Below are positions 43,811 through 51,614 of a stretch of DNA of 64,000 nt, piece by piece. Made by a program: the position numbers and the translations under genes. A model generated the notes under the pieces. The model did not search any database. It was not told the origin of the DNA and saw only the letters and a list, made by a program, of their open reading frames with translations. The stretch is from NCBI GenBank assembly GCA_020723285.1, contig DYJE01000006.1, forward strand, positions 124,001 to 188,000, in the 5' to 3' direction. Position 1 is the stretch's first letter. Each line of letters starts with the position of its first letter. Source of the stretch: Desulforapulum autotrophicum (GTDB taxonomy: Bacteria; Desulfobacterota; Desulfobacteria; Desulfobacterales; Desulfolunaceae).

Positions 43811-45004
43811 ATGAAAAACGTTTTGATCATTGATGATGAGGAATCCCTGCTTTTCAGCATGAAAAAAGGCTTTGAACCGTTCATGGACGAACTGAACGTC
43901 ATGACGGCGGAAAACGGAGTCGAAGCGTTGAAAATCCTGGAATCTCACGATGTGGACCTGGTGGTGACGGACCTCAAGATGCCGGACATGGACGGTTTCG
44001 AGGTCATCGCTCACCTGTCCGAGCATTACCCCGGTCTCCCGGCCATGGTGATGACTGCCTTCAACACCCCGGACATCGAAAAGAAACTCACGGCAGACCG
44101 TTCCATGAAAATATTCGAAAAGCCGGTTAACTTCGACGAATTCACCAAAACCATCCTCGACGCTGTGAGGTCCGATGGAGGGGACAGTTTCGGCATCTCC
44201 CTCTCAAGCTTCATGCAGCTCATCCAGTCCGAACAGAAAACCTGCCTTCTTGAAATCAGGGTCAAAAACAAAACCGGTCATATCTACTTCGAAGACGGCG
44301 AGCTGATCAACGCGGCCTACGATGGTCTGAAAGGCGAAGACGCGGTGTACAGACTGATGGAATTTCAGGATATCCAGATCGGATTCAAAAAGCGTCCGAA
44401 CAAAAAAATCAAACGATTGATCCATTCAAGTCTGATGCAGATTCTCATGGAAGGCATGCGGCGAATCGATGAACTCAGACCACAGTCCGTTGCGGAAAGT
44501 GAGCACCCGGACGAAAGTCCGGAACATAACCCTGAAGAAACATCCGATGAGGATCATGAAATATGTGATCCCACGGCCACCCAACATCCCAACACAAAAG
44601 GAGCGAACAACATGGCGAGCATCAAAGAATCCCTGGAAAAATTCAAAGCGGTTGACGGTTTTATGGCAGCCGGTGCCTTTTCTCCCAACGGCGAACTGGT
44701 CACCGAGCTGAACACGGCGGGCATCAACATCGCGGAACTCGGTGCCCTGGCCAACGATGTGCTGCTGAAAGCCCAGAAAGCCACGGAAATCATGGGCGTG
44801 GGCCGGGGCCAGCTTGTTCACATCGAAGCCCCCAAGGCCCATATCTTCACCCGCTGCCTCAACGAGTCTACGGACTACGCCGTCACCTCGTCGGGCAGGG
44901 CTCATGTCCACCTGGTCATTGTAGTGGACAAGGAAGGCAACGTGGCCATGGCCAAAATGAGATTGGAAAACATCATCATGGAGATCGCCGAGCATTTCAG
45001 ATAG
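43811..45004 (+). CDS. Receiver - DUF4388 - roadblock/LC7-like fusion protein
   Basis: Residues 1-120 are a receiver with Asp8/Asp9, phosphoacceptor Asp54, Thr82 and Lys104. A DUF4388 domain follows at about 125-225 (LIQSEQKTCLLEIR, TGHIYFEDGELINAAYDGLKGEDAVYRL), a domain found in many signalling proteins of delta-type bacteria. A low-complexity acidic linker (SEHPDESPEHNPEETSD) leads to residues 268-397, a roadblock/LC7 or DUF2173-like domain (VDGFMAAGAFSPNGELV). An AAAGGAG site and in-frame ATG lie exactly at the joint (44612). The PHP gene starts 11 bases after the stop. Confidence 0.85.
   Translation: MKNVLIIDDEESLLFSMKKGFEPFMDELNVMTAENGVEALKILESHDVDLVVTDLKMPDMDGFEVIAHLSEHYPGLPAMVMTAFNTPDIEKKLTADRSMKIFEKPVNFDEFTKTILDAVRSDGGDSFGISLSSFMQLIQSEQKTCLLEIRVKNKTGHIYFEDGELINAAYDGLKGEDAVYRLMEFQDIQIGFKKRPNKKIKRLIHSSLMQILMEGMRRIDELRPQSVAESEHPDESPEHNPEETSDEDHEICDPTATQHPNTKGANNMASIKESLEKFKAVDGFMAAGAFSPNGELVTELNTAGINIAELGALANDVLLKAQKATEIMGVGRGQLVHIEAPKAHIFTRCLNESTDYAVTSSGRAHVHLVIVVDKEGNVAMAKMRLENIIMEIAEHFR
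44597..44614 (+). promoter_or_regulatory. Internal ribosome site and start codon at the fusion joint
   Basis: AAAGGAG (44597-44603) lies eight bases before an in-frame ATG (44612) at codon 268 of the receiver-DUF4388-roadblock gene, precisely where the roadblock-like domain begins. It could start a separate 130-residue roadblock protein from the same message. Confidence 0.6.
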
Positions 45005-45015
45005 CGGTTGACATC

Positions 45016-45714
45016 ATGATTCAAACCCGTAAGAAGCCGACCCTGGCGGACCCGATGATGCCGGAAACGATGACGGGATACCGTATCGATCTCCATGTCC
45101 ATACGGCCTTCGGTTCCGCCTGCGCCGAACTCCATGACCCGGATTCCCTGCCCGAAACCATGGAAAACAAGGGGCTTCACGGCCTGGTCATCACCGAGCA
45201 CAACACCCAGTGGCCAAGGATCATGATCGACGCCTTGAACCGGCGTCTTCCAAAGGGACGGAGAATCTACTCCGGGGTGGAAATCAGCACGTCCCGGTGC
45301 CATGCGGTGGTGATCGGGCTTGACACCACGCAGGGTTTTCATCCTGGCATGACACCGGAAGCCCTCTGCCGGATGGCGGATGCCAACAGGGCCGCCGCAA
45401 TCCTGGTTCATCCCTACCAGACGTCCGGGGATTTTGATCCGGATACGGAAAGGCTCCCCGGTTACCATGCAGTGGAAGTGGCGTCCACCATGACCCGGGG
45501 AGAGCACCTGATCAGAACCCTGGCTCTTTGCATGGCCGTCCACGCCGCACCTGTAGCCGGAAGCGATGCCCATTGCAGCGTCAACCTGGGCAGAGCCTTC
45601 ACCTGTTTCCCAAAGCTTCCGGGCAACGAAAGGGAACTGGCCCTGATGATCCGAAAAGGGCTTGGCGTTCCCATGACACAGGACCCAGATGGAGACCACA
45701 TCATCCAATGCTGA
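45016..45714 (+). CDS. PHP-domain metal-dependent phosphoesterase
   Basis: This 232-residue protein carries the PHP metal-ligand motifs in order: DLHVHT, TEHN, GVEIS, HPY and GSDAH. PHP proteins hydrolyse phosphate esters using two or three metals, for example in histidinol phosphatase or RNA/DNA end processing. It has no extra domains. It follows the receiver-roadblock gene by 11 bases and overlaps the HATPase gene by seven, so the three are one operon. The substrate is not evident; the setting suggests a signalling role, which is an inference. Confidence 0.87.
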   Translation: MIQTRKKPTLADPMMPETMTGYRIDLHVHTAFGSACAELHDPDSLPETMENKGLHGLVITEHNTQWPRIMIDALNRRLPKGRRIYSGVEISTSRCHAVVIGLDTTQGFHPGMTPEALCRMADANRAAAILVHPYQTSGDFDPDTERLPGYHAVEVASTMTRGEHLIRTLALCMAVHAAPVAGSDAHCSVNLGRAFTCFPKLPGNERELALMIRKGLGVPMTQDPDGDHIIQC

Positions 45715-46232
45715 CGGATCTGACCCTTGAACAAGGCTTATCAAAGATCGGAGGAGACCGGATTCTTTTCCGGGAAACCCTTGTTCCGTCATCGTGCCGT
45801 CCCAACCCCAATTCCGTCTACAAACCGGAATACGACTGGCTTTTCACCTATGAACGGATTCTGGCCGGCATTCTCGAACCCTACGCCCCCAACCTCCGCT
45901 ATGAACTCATCGGTGAAACAGGGGTTTTATGCGAGGCCCTGTCCAATGCCTTCTGCCACGGCCACAAAAAAGACCCCTCAAAACCCATCGATCTTAAGGT
46001 TTATCTTGGAGAACACGGGCTGATCGTCCGTGTCAAGGACAACGGACCGGGTTTTGACCTGGAAATGGTCAAAGACCGTTTCTCAAAAGGGAAATCTTAT
46101 TTTCACCTCGCCGGCAACGGATTGAAACGCATGATACACTCCTCCCATTTCAGGATATTCTTCACCGATGAAGGCCGGGCCTTCCACATGATGTACATGT
46201 TTCCAAGAACAGGTTCACCAGACCCGCGATAA
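45708..46232 (+). CDS. Stand-alone HATPase domain protein (RsbW/anti-sigma kinase-like)
   Basis: The 174-residue protein is a GHKL ATPase domain without a phospho-acceptor His domain: N-box VLCEALSNAFCHGHKKD, G1-box VKDNGPGFDLEM and G2-box AGNGLKRMIHSS. Single domains of this kind act as serine kinases of anti-sigma factor antagonists or in other partner-switch systems. ATG 45708 overlaps the PHP stop. No sigma factor or STAS protein is adjacent. The family call is good; the role in a partner switch with the preceding receiver protein is speculation. Confidence 0.85.
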   Translation: MLTDLTLEQGLSKIGGDRILFRETLVPSSCRPNPNSVYKPEYDWLFTYERILAGILEPYAPNLRYELIGETGVLCEALSNAFCHGHKKDPSKPIDLKVYLGEHGLIVRVKDNGPGFDLEMVKDRFSKGKSYFHLAGNGLKRMIHSSHFRIFFTDEGRAFHMMYMFPRTGSPDPR

Positions 46233-46249
46233 ATCTCTGAAAAAAGCAT

Positions 46250-46279
46250 TGACGTTTAAGTTAAGTTTATTCTTAAATG
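46250..46279 (+). promoter_or_regulatory. Sigma-70-like promoter candidate for the reductase gene
   Basis: TTGACG (46250-46255) and TTAAAT (46274-46279) are separated by 18 bases within a local AT-rich patch, 56 bases ahead of the start of the flavin reductase gene. Confidence 0.35.
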
Positions 46280-46334
46280 GCTTTTCTTTGGTGTAAAAAA
46301 ACGTCCATACAACTTTCACCCTCAGGAGAATGCC

Positions 46335-48338
46335 ATGTTCCACAACCTGTTCCGGCCCATTACCGTCAACGGTCTCACTCTCAAAAACCGGATCGCCTAT
46401 CCGTCCCTTGGACTGCTTTATGCCTATGACAGAAAACTGAACGACCGTTATTACAACTTTTTCAGGGAAATCGCCAAAGGGGGTGCGGCCGTGGTGACCG
46501 TAGGCCCCGTTGGGGTGGATTTCCTGGGATCCGGTATCGCAACCCTGGGCCTCACCGAGGATGAAGACGTTCCGGCTTTCAAAAAACTCACGGACATCAT
46601 CAAAGAGGAAGGGGGAAGCCCGTGGATCCAGCTTTTTCACGCCGGGGCCTACTCCTATCCCATGGTCATCGGCAACCAGCAGCCCATGGCACCGTCCGCC
46701 GTCTATTCGAAATACTCCAAAACCACCCCCAGGGAAATGACCCTTGACGACATCCGAATCACCCAGAAAGCCTACGCCGACGCGGCGGAACGTGCCAAAG
46801 CCGCGGGTTTCGACGGCGTTGAAGTCCTCGCTTCCGCCGGTTACCTCATGACCCAGTTCCTTTCGCCCGTAAAAAACATTCGAACCGACGAATACGGCGG
46901 AAGCCTTGAAAACCGCCTGCGTTTCCCCACGGAGACCTTAAGGCTCGTCCGGCAGCGGGTGGGTTCTGATTACCCGCTGACTGTCCGCATGGCCGGCAAC
47001 GATTTCGTGGCCGGAAGCAACACTGATTCTGAAACGCCGGTCATCGCCAGAGCCTACGAAAAGGAAGGCATCGACATGATCAGCGTTACCGGCGGCTGGC
47101 ATGAATCCCCCGTGCCCCAGCTTCCCATGGAACTGCCCAGGGCCTGTTACGCCTATCTGGCCCTGAACATCAAACGATCGGTTTTCATTCCGGTCATGGC
47201 GTCCAACCGCATCGCAAGCCCCAAAGACGCCGAAGAAATCATTGCCAACGGCTTCGCGGACATGGTGAATCTGGGCCGTGTCCTCATCGCCGATCCGTTC
47301 TGGCCCAACAAGGCCAAAGCCGGCCTTGCCGATGAAATCAGACCCTGCGTGGGGTGTTCGCAAGGGTGCACCGACTCGGTCTTTTCAGGCAAACCCGTGT
47401 ACTGCATCGGCAATCCCAGAGCGGGGTTCGAGGGCGACCGAGAGATCACACCCGCCACAGAACCGAAAAACATCATGGTCATCGGCGCGGGCATGGCCGG
47501 TCTTGAAGCGGCGGTAACGGCTTCCATGCGGGGACATCGGGTGAGTGTCTATGAAAAAACAGAACGCATCGGCGGCCAGATCTGGATCGCCGGAACGCCG
47601 CCGGGCAAACAGGAACTCTGGGAATTCGCCCGTTATTACACCGCCATGCTGAAAAAACACAACATTCCCGTTTACCTGAACACCGAGGTGAACCTTGACC
47701 TGATCCGGGCGGAAAAACCTGACCACATCATCCTTGCCGAAGGTGCCAGGGCCCTCATGCCGCCCATCAGAGGCCTCGAAGGTCCCAAAGTGCTTTCCGC
47801 ATGGGATGTCCTTGAAACCAATCCTCCTCTGGGTGAAAACGTGGCGGTGATCGGCGGGGGGGCCGTGGGTATTGAAACTGCCCTTTTCATCGCCCACAAA
47901 GGAACCCTCACCCCGGACATGCTTCATTTCCTGTTCAGCTACGAGGCGGTACCTGTGGAAAAGCTGAAGCAGTTCATGTTCAGGGGATCGTCCAGAGTCA
48001 CGGTTTTCGAAATGATGGACAAGGCCGGAAACGGCATCGGTCGCTCCACGCGCTGGGTGGCCATGTCCAACGTGAAGCGCTACGGCATCGAGACCATCAC
48101 CGGGGCACGGGTGCTGTCCGTCGATGACGGTCTCATTTCTTACGAAACGACTGACGGGCTTTTTGAAAAATCCTTCGACACCATCGTGGTGGCCGCCGGA
48201 TCACGGTCCGTGAAAACCCTGGCCGATCAGCTGGAACAGGCGAACATCCCCGTCACTCCGGTGGGTGACGGAATACGGCCGGGCAAACTGGATGACGCCA
48301 TCCACGGCGGATTTCTCGCAGCTCTGGCCATAGGATAG
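46335..48338 (+). CDS. Old-yellow-enzyme type NADH:flavin oxidoreductase (2,4-dienoyl-CoA reductase-like)
   Basis: The 667-residue protein has the three-part plan of the 2,4-dienoyl-CoA reductase/trimethylamine dehydrogenase family: an FMN-binding barrel (about residues 1-330, with FHAGAYSYP and FLSPVKNIRTDEYGGSLENR), a 4Fe-4S ligand group (CVGCSQGC plus a distal Cys near residue 355) and FAD and NAD(P) Rossmann domains (VIGAGMAGLEAA, VAVIGGGAVGIETA). AGGAG precedes the ATG. It probably reduces enoyl or enone substrates; substrate is not assignable. It is followed after two bases by an alpha/beta hydrolase, and then MarC. Confidence 0.9.
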   Translation: MFHNLFRPITVNGLTLKNRIAYPSLGLLYAYDRKLNDRYYNFFREIAKGGAAVVTVGPVGVDFLGSGIATLGLTEDEDVPAFKKLTDIIKEEGGSPWIQLFHAGAYSYPMVIGNQQPMAPSAVYSKYSKTTPREMTLDDIRITQKAYADAAERAKAAGFDGVEVLASAGYLMTQFLSPVKNIRTDEYGGSLENRLRFPTETLRLVRQRVGSDYPLTVRMAGNDFVAGSNTDSETPVIARAYEKEGIDMISVTGGWHESPVPQLPMELPRACYAYLALNIKRSVFIPVMASNRIASPKDAEEIIANGFADMVNLGRVLIADPFWPNKAKAGLADEIRPCVGCSQGCTDSVFSGKPVYCIGNPRAGFEGDREITPATEPKNIMVIGAGMAGLEAAVTASMRGHRVSVYEKTERIGGQIWIAGTPPGKQELWEFARYYTAMLKKHNIPVYLNTEVNLDLIRAEKPDHIILAEGARALMPPIRGLEGPKVLSAWDVLETNPPLGENVAVIGGGAVGIETALFIAHKGTLTPDMLHFLFSYEAVPVEKLKQFMFRGSSRVTVFEMMDKAGNGIGRSTRWVAMSNVKRYGIETITGARVLSVDDGLISYETTDGLFEKSFDTIVVAAGSRSVKTLADQLEQANIPVTPVGDGIRPGKLDDAIHGGFLAALAIG

Positions 48339-48340
48339 GC

Positions 48341-49222
48341 ATGACCATGGAACACCTGAACCTCATCACCCACGCGGCAGGCCGTAAAGTCCACAGCATC
48401 GCTTGCGGGAAAGGTGACATCCCTTTTCATTTCCTGCACGCCAACGGTCTGTGCGCCGGGACTTACCTGCCCCTGTTCGAGCTACTTGAAAACGATTTCA
48501 CCATGCTGGCCACGGACATTCCCGGCCACGGGGACTCCGCTCCCCACGGCACCGAGCGGATTCGTCACTGGGACGTGTTTGTGGATCCTGTGAAAGACGC
48601 CATTCAGACCCACATGAAACCGAAGGTGGTGGGGGCCGGCCATTCCCTGGGTGCCGTGGTCACCCTTCTTGCCGCCGCGAAACACCCAGAGCTGTTCTCC
48701 CACATCATCCTCATCGATCCGGTGATCTTTATCCGGCCCATGCTGCTGCTGTTTGCCCTGGCCAGACGGACAGGGCTCATGCCATGGAATCCCCTGGCGC
48801 AGGGTGCGAGACGACGGAAAACCGTTTTCGAAAGCCAAGACGAGGCGCTTCGCCGGTTCACGTCGGGGCGGGGCATGTTCGGCACATGGAACCGGCCTTA
48901 CATCGAAGCCTTCTGCCATCACGGATTGTCCTGGAACGGAGATGGCACAGGCTCTCTCAAATGCCATCCCGAAACCGAAGCCCAGATCTACGAATCGATT
49001 CTTCTGGACATCTGGAATTATCCGCCGAAAATTTCCTGCCCCGCCCTGATCATCCGGGGAGAGCGTTCCAACACCTTCACAGCCCCGGCTGGCCGGGCTG
49101 TCCATCGGAACATCCGGAATTCCAGCCTTGTGACCGTGCCTGACACGACGCATTTCGTTCCCATGGAAAATCCGGAAGCCTGCCGCAGGGCCATCATGAA
49201 TTTTCTTTCAGAAAACAGGTGA
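48341..49222 (+). CDS. Alpha/beta hydrolase
   Basis: This 293-residue cytoplasmic protein has FHFLHANGLCAG, TDIPGHGDS, the nucleophile elbow GAGHSLGAV with Ser102, and a closing VPDTTHFVPMENPE with the catalytic His. LIIRGERSNTF occupies the acid position, with Glu or Arg rather than a clear Asp. It starts two bases after the flavin reductase stop and is probably transcribed with it and with MarC. Substrate unknown; a CoA-thioester or ester hydrolase acting on the reductase product is an idea only. Confidence 0.85.
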   Translation: MTMEHLNLITHAAGRKVHSIACGKGDIPFHFLHANGLCAGTYLPLFELLENDFTMLATDIPGHGDSAPHGTERIRHWDVFVDPVKDAIQTHMKPKVVGAGHSLGAVVTLLAAAKHPELFSHIILIDPVIFIRPMLLLFALARRTGLMPWNPLAQGARRRKTVFESQDEALRRFTSGRGMFGTWNRPYIEAFCHHGLSWNGDGTGSLKCHPETEAQIYESILLDIWNYPPKISCPALIIRGERSNTFTAPAGRAVHRNIRNSSLVTVPDTTHFVPMENPEACRRAIMNFLSENR

Positions 49223-49226
49223 CGCC

Positions 49227-49862
49227 ATGGAATCGTTCAGCGTGTACATGAAATTTTTCATCGGCCTTCTGGCCATCGTCAATCCCGTGGGCTCCATCCC
49301 CATTTTTCTTGACGCCTGCCGGGACATGAACGACAGCGAAAGAAAACGCACGGCAAGGATGGTTTTTTTCACGGTGCTCGGGGTTCTTCTGGCGGTCCTC
49401 GTTTCCGGGGAACTGATCCTGAATTTTTTCGGCATCACCATCAACTCGTTCCGCGTGGCGGGCGGCATTCTCCTGTTTATCATGGCTTTTTCCATGCTTC
49501 ACGCCAAGGTAAGCAGCACCAAGCAGACCCGTGAGGAGGCCCAGGACCTTGAAAACAAGGACAGCGTGGCCATCGTTCCCTTAGGCGTTCCCCTTCTGGC
49601 GGGCCCGGGAGCCATCAGCACCGTGATTCTCTATTCCCAGCAGTATCATGATCCGGCGGATTACCTGATCCTGGGCTGCATTATCTTCGCAGTGGCGTTC
49701 ACAGCCTGGCTGTGCCTCCGGATCTCCAACCGCGTAAGGGATGTGATGGGCCAGACCGGCATCAACATCATCACCCGGATCATGGGGTTGATCATGGCAG
49801 CCATCGGAGTGGAGATCATCGCCACCGGGCTCAAAGGCCTGTTCCCCCATCTTTTTGCGTAA
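49227..49862 (+). CDS. MarC-family integral membrane protein
   Basis: The 211-residue protein has about six membrane helices and the family hallmarks: FFIGLLAIVNPVGSIPIF at the start, GILLFIMAFSML, VPLGVPLLAGPGAIST and ITRIMGLIMAAIGVEIIATG near the end. MarC proteins were once linked with multidrug resistance in E. coli, but that role was not upheld and function is unknown. It follows the hydrolase gene by four bases. A long gene-free stretch follows it. Confidence 0.92.
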   Translation: MESFSVYMKFFIGLLAIVNPVGSIPIFLDACRDMNDSERKRTARMVFFTVLGVLLAVLVSGELILNFFGITINSFRVAGGILLFIMAFSMLHAKVSSTKQTREEAQDLENKDSVAIVPLGVPLLAGPGAISTVILYSQQYHDPADYLILGCIIFAVAFTAWLCLRISNRVRDVMGQTGINIITRIMGLIMAAIGVEIIATGLKGLFPHLFA

Positions 49863-50181
49863 AAAAAACCCTGTTTGACCGTTCCTCCAAGAAGCTGTTT
49901 GCTTTCACGGTTCACATGGGGTATGACAAAACCTCGGCATTCAAACATAGGCCATTTCTTCACAACAGCCCTGACCTCTCTGCTCTGAAGGATTCCCCTA
50001 TGAAAACGTCTGAAAGATCATGAACCGCTTTTAATAAAGGCATCACGATCGCGCGTAATCCCACAAGCACTTCCAGGATTTCTGACAGGGCGGATTTCCC
50101 GTAACAACCTTTGCACAGTGTCATTTGCCGTCCGGAGTCTATTGGACGAGATTCTGATTCTGTGCAACCAGGAACACTAAA
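49863..50181. other. Gene-free stretch upstream of the radical SAM gene
   Basis: About 319 bases hold no gene, no strong hairpin and no repeat that could be recognised. It should contain the promoter of the following gene. Confidence 0.45.
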
Positions 50182-51546
50182 ATGCCATCTTTACGAATTG
50201 CTCTTGTGGAAGCCGTTTCGGATTCCACCCATGTCTACAGCAGAACCCAGCTCCCCCGAGTGGGCATTCCCACCCTTGGGGCCATCATGAAACAAAAAGG
50301 GTATGCCTGCGATGTGTGGTACACCCAGATGACCGCCGAGGAAAAACAATCCCTTCAATCATACGACGTGGTGGGCATCGGCTCGTTGTCCAGCACCATT
50401 GACGAAGCATACAGACTGGCCGATTCTTTGAGAGAGAAAAACGTCACCGTGATCATGGGCGGCCCCCATGTATCCTTCATGCCCGAAGAAGCCCTCTCAC
50501 ACTGCGATTACGTGGTCACCGGAGAAGGAGACCGGGTGTTCCCGGAACTCATCGACACCCTGGCCCGTCATGAAAAACCCGACGCCCGGCCCGGGCTGTC
50601 GTTTAAGAACGGCGACGGTACCGTCCACCACGGCGGCATGGCCTCGGTGGTGGATTACGAATCGCTTCCCTCCCCGGATTTCACGCTGGCCAAACAAAAG
50701 GGCCTTTTCGAAATTCCACCCATTGTGGTCACCTCAAGGGGTTGTCCGCACAACTGCTCATTCTGCAGCGTCACCCCGCTTTTCGGCCGGAAATACCGGT
50801 TCAAGTCCGATGAACAGGTCATTGCCGAATTGAGGCCTGTCCAGCACCGGAGTGTCTGCTTTGGTGACGACAATTTCTGCGCCAATCCGGTCAGAACCAA
50901 AAAACTGCTGCGCGAGCTGATCAAACAAAACGCCGTGCCCCTGCGCTGGTCAGGCCAGATGTGCGTCAGCGCGTCCGAGGACAGCGAATTGCTTGGCCTG
51001 ATGCAGGAAACGCGCTGCCGCATCGTGTATGTGGGTGTGGAGTCGGTCAACCCCGACACGCTGAAAAAATACGGCAAGGCCCACAAAGCCGACGCCGTGG
51101 CCCGATGCGTCGAGGCCCTTCACAAGCACGATATCGGAATCCACGGCATGTTCGTGGTGGACAGCAACGATCCCCCGGACATGGCCCGACGCATCGTGGA
51201 TTACGCCATCAACGTGGACATGGACACCATCCAGGTGTTCTCCCTGACCCCGTTTCCCGGAACGCGGTGCTACGAGGAATACAAAGACCGGCTGATCCAT
51301 TTTGACTGGTCCGATTACGACGGCATGCATGTGGTGGTGAAACCCGAAACATGCTCGGCATACGACATGCAGATGCAGATTGTAAATGAAATGAAGCGGT
51401 TCTACAGCCTCAAACGGGCGCTGACCGGCTACAGAAAAAACAGGGGCTGGCGCGTGTCGTACCGTGCGGGCGGACATATTCTGCTTAAAAAATGGGTGAA
51501 GGAAAACAGCGGTTATATGGAAAAACTGAAACGCATGGGAGGTTGA
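50182..51546 (+). CDS. B12-binding-domain radical SAM protein
   Basis: Residues 1 to about 140 form a cobalamin-binding-like Rossmann fold (RVGIPTLGAIMKQKGY, VVGIGSLSSTIDEA, VIMGGPHVSFMPEEAL, YVVTGEGD), followed by the radical SAM core with Cys188, Cys192 and Cys195 in SRGCPHNCSFCSV. FGDDNF and VYVGVESVN are further radical SAM landmarks. The classic DxHxxG cobalamin motif is not seen, so B12 binding is uncertain. Such enzymes do methylation and other radical modifications in lipid, hopanoid or natural-product pathways. It stands alone, so substrate cannot be inferred. Confidence 0.9.
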   Translation: MPSLRIALVEAVSDSTHVYSRTQLPRVGIPTLGAIMKQKGYACDVWYTQMTAEEKQSLQSYDVVGIGSLSSTIDEAYRLADSLREKNVTVIMGGPHVSFMPEEALSHCDYVVTGEGDRVFPELIDTLARHEKPDARPGLSFKNGDGTVHHGGMASVVDYESLPSPDFTLAKQKGLFEIPPIVVTSRGCPHNCSFCSVTPLFGRKYRFKSDEQVIAELRPVQHRSVCFGDDNFCANPVRTKKLLRELIKQNAVPLRWSGQMCVSASEDSELLGLMQETRCRIVYVGVESVNPDTLKKYGKAHKADAVARCVEALHKHDIGIHGMFVVDSNDPPDMARRIVDYAINVDMDTIQVFSLTPFPGTRCYEEYKDRLIHFDWSDYDGMHVVVKPETCSAYDMQMQIVNEMKRFYSLKRALTGYRKNRGWRVSYRAGGHILLKKWVKENSGYMEKLKRMGG

Positions 51547-51567
51547 AAACCCCTGCCGTTAAAAAAG

Positions 51568-51599
51568 CCTCAAGGGCCCGTCAAACCGCGCCCTTGAGG
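51568..51599 (-). terminator. Rho-independent terminator of the polysaccharide export operon
   Basis: CCTCAAGGGC (51568-51577) and GCCCTTGAGG (51590-51599) form a perfect 10-bp stem with a 12-base loop. On the minus strand a CTTTTTTA tract follows at once, 15 bases after the export-protein stop. It is also close to the end of the radical SAM gene on the plus strand. Confidence 0.88.
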
Positions 51600-51614
51600 T
51601 TGTGCAAACCACCA

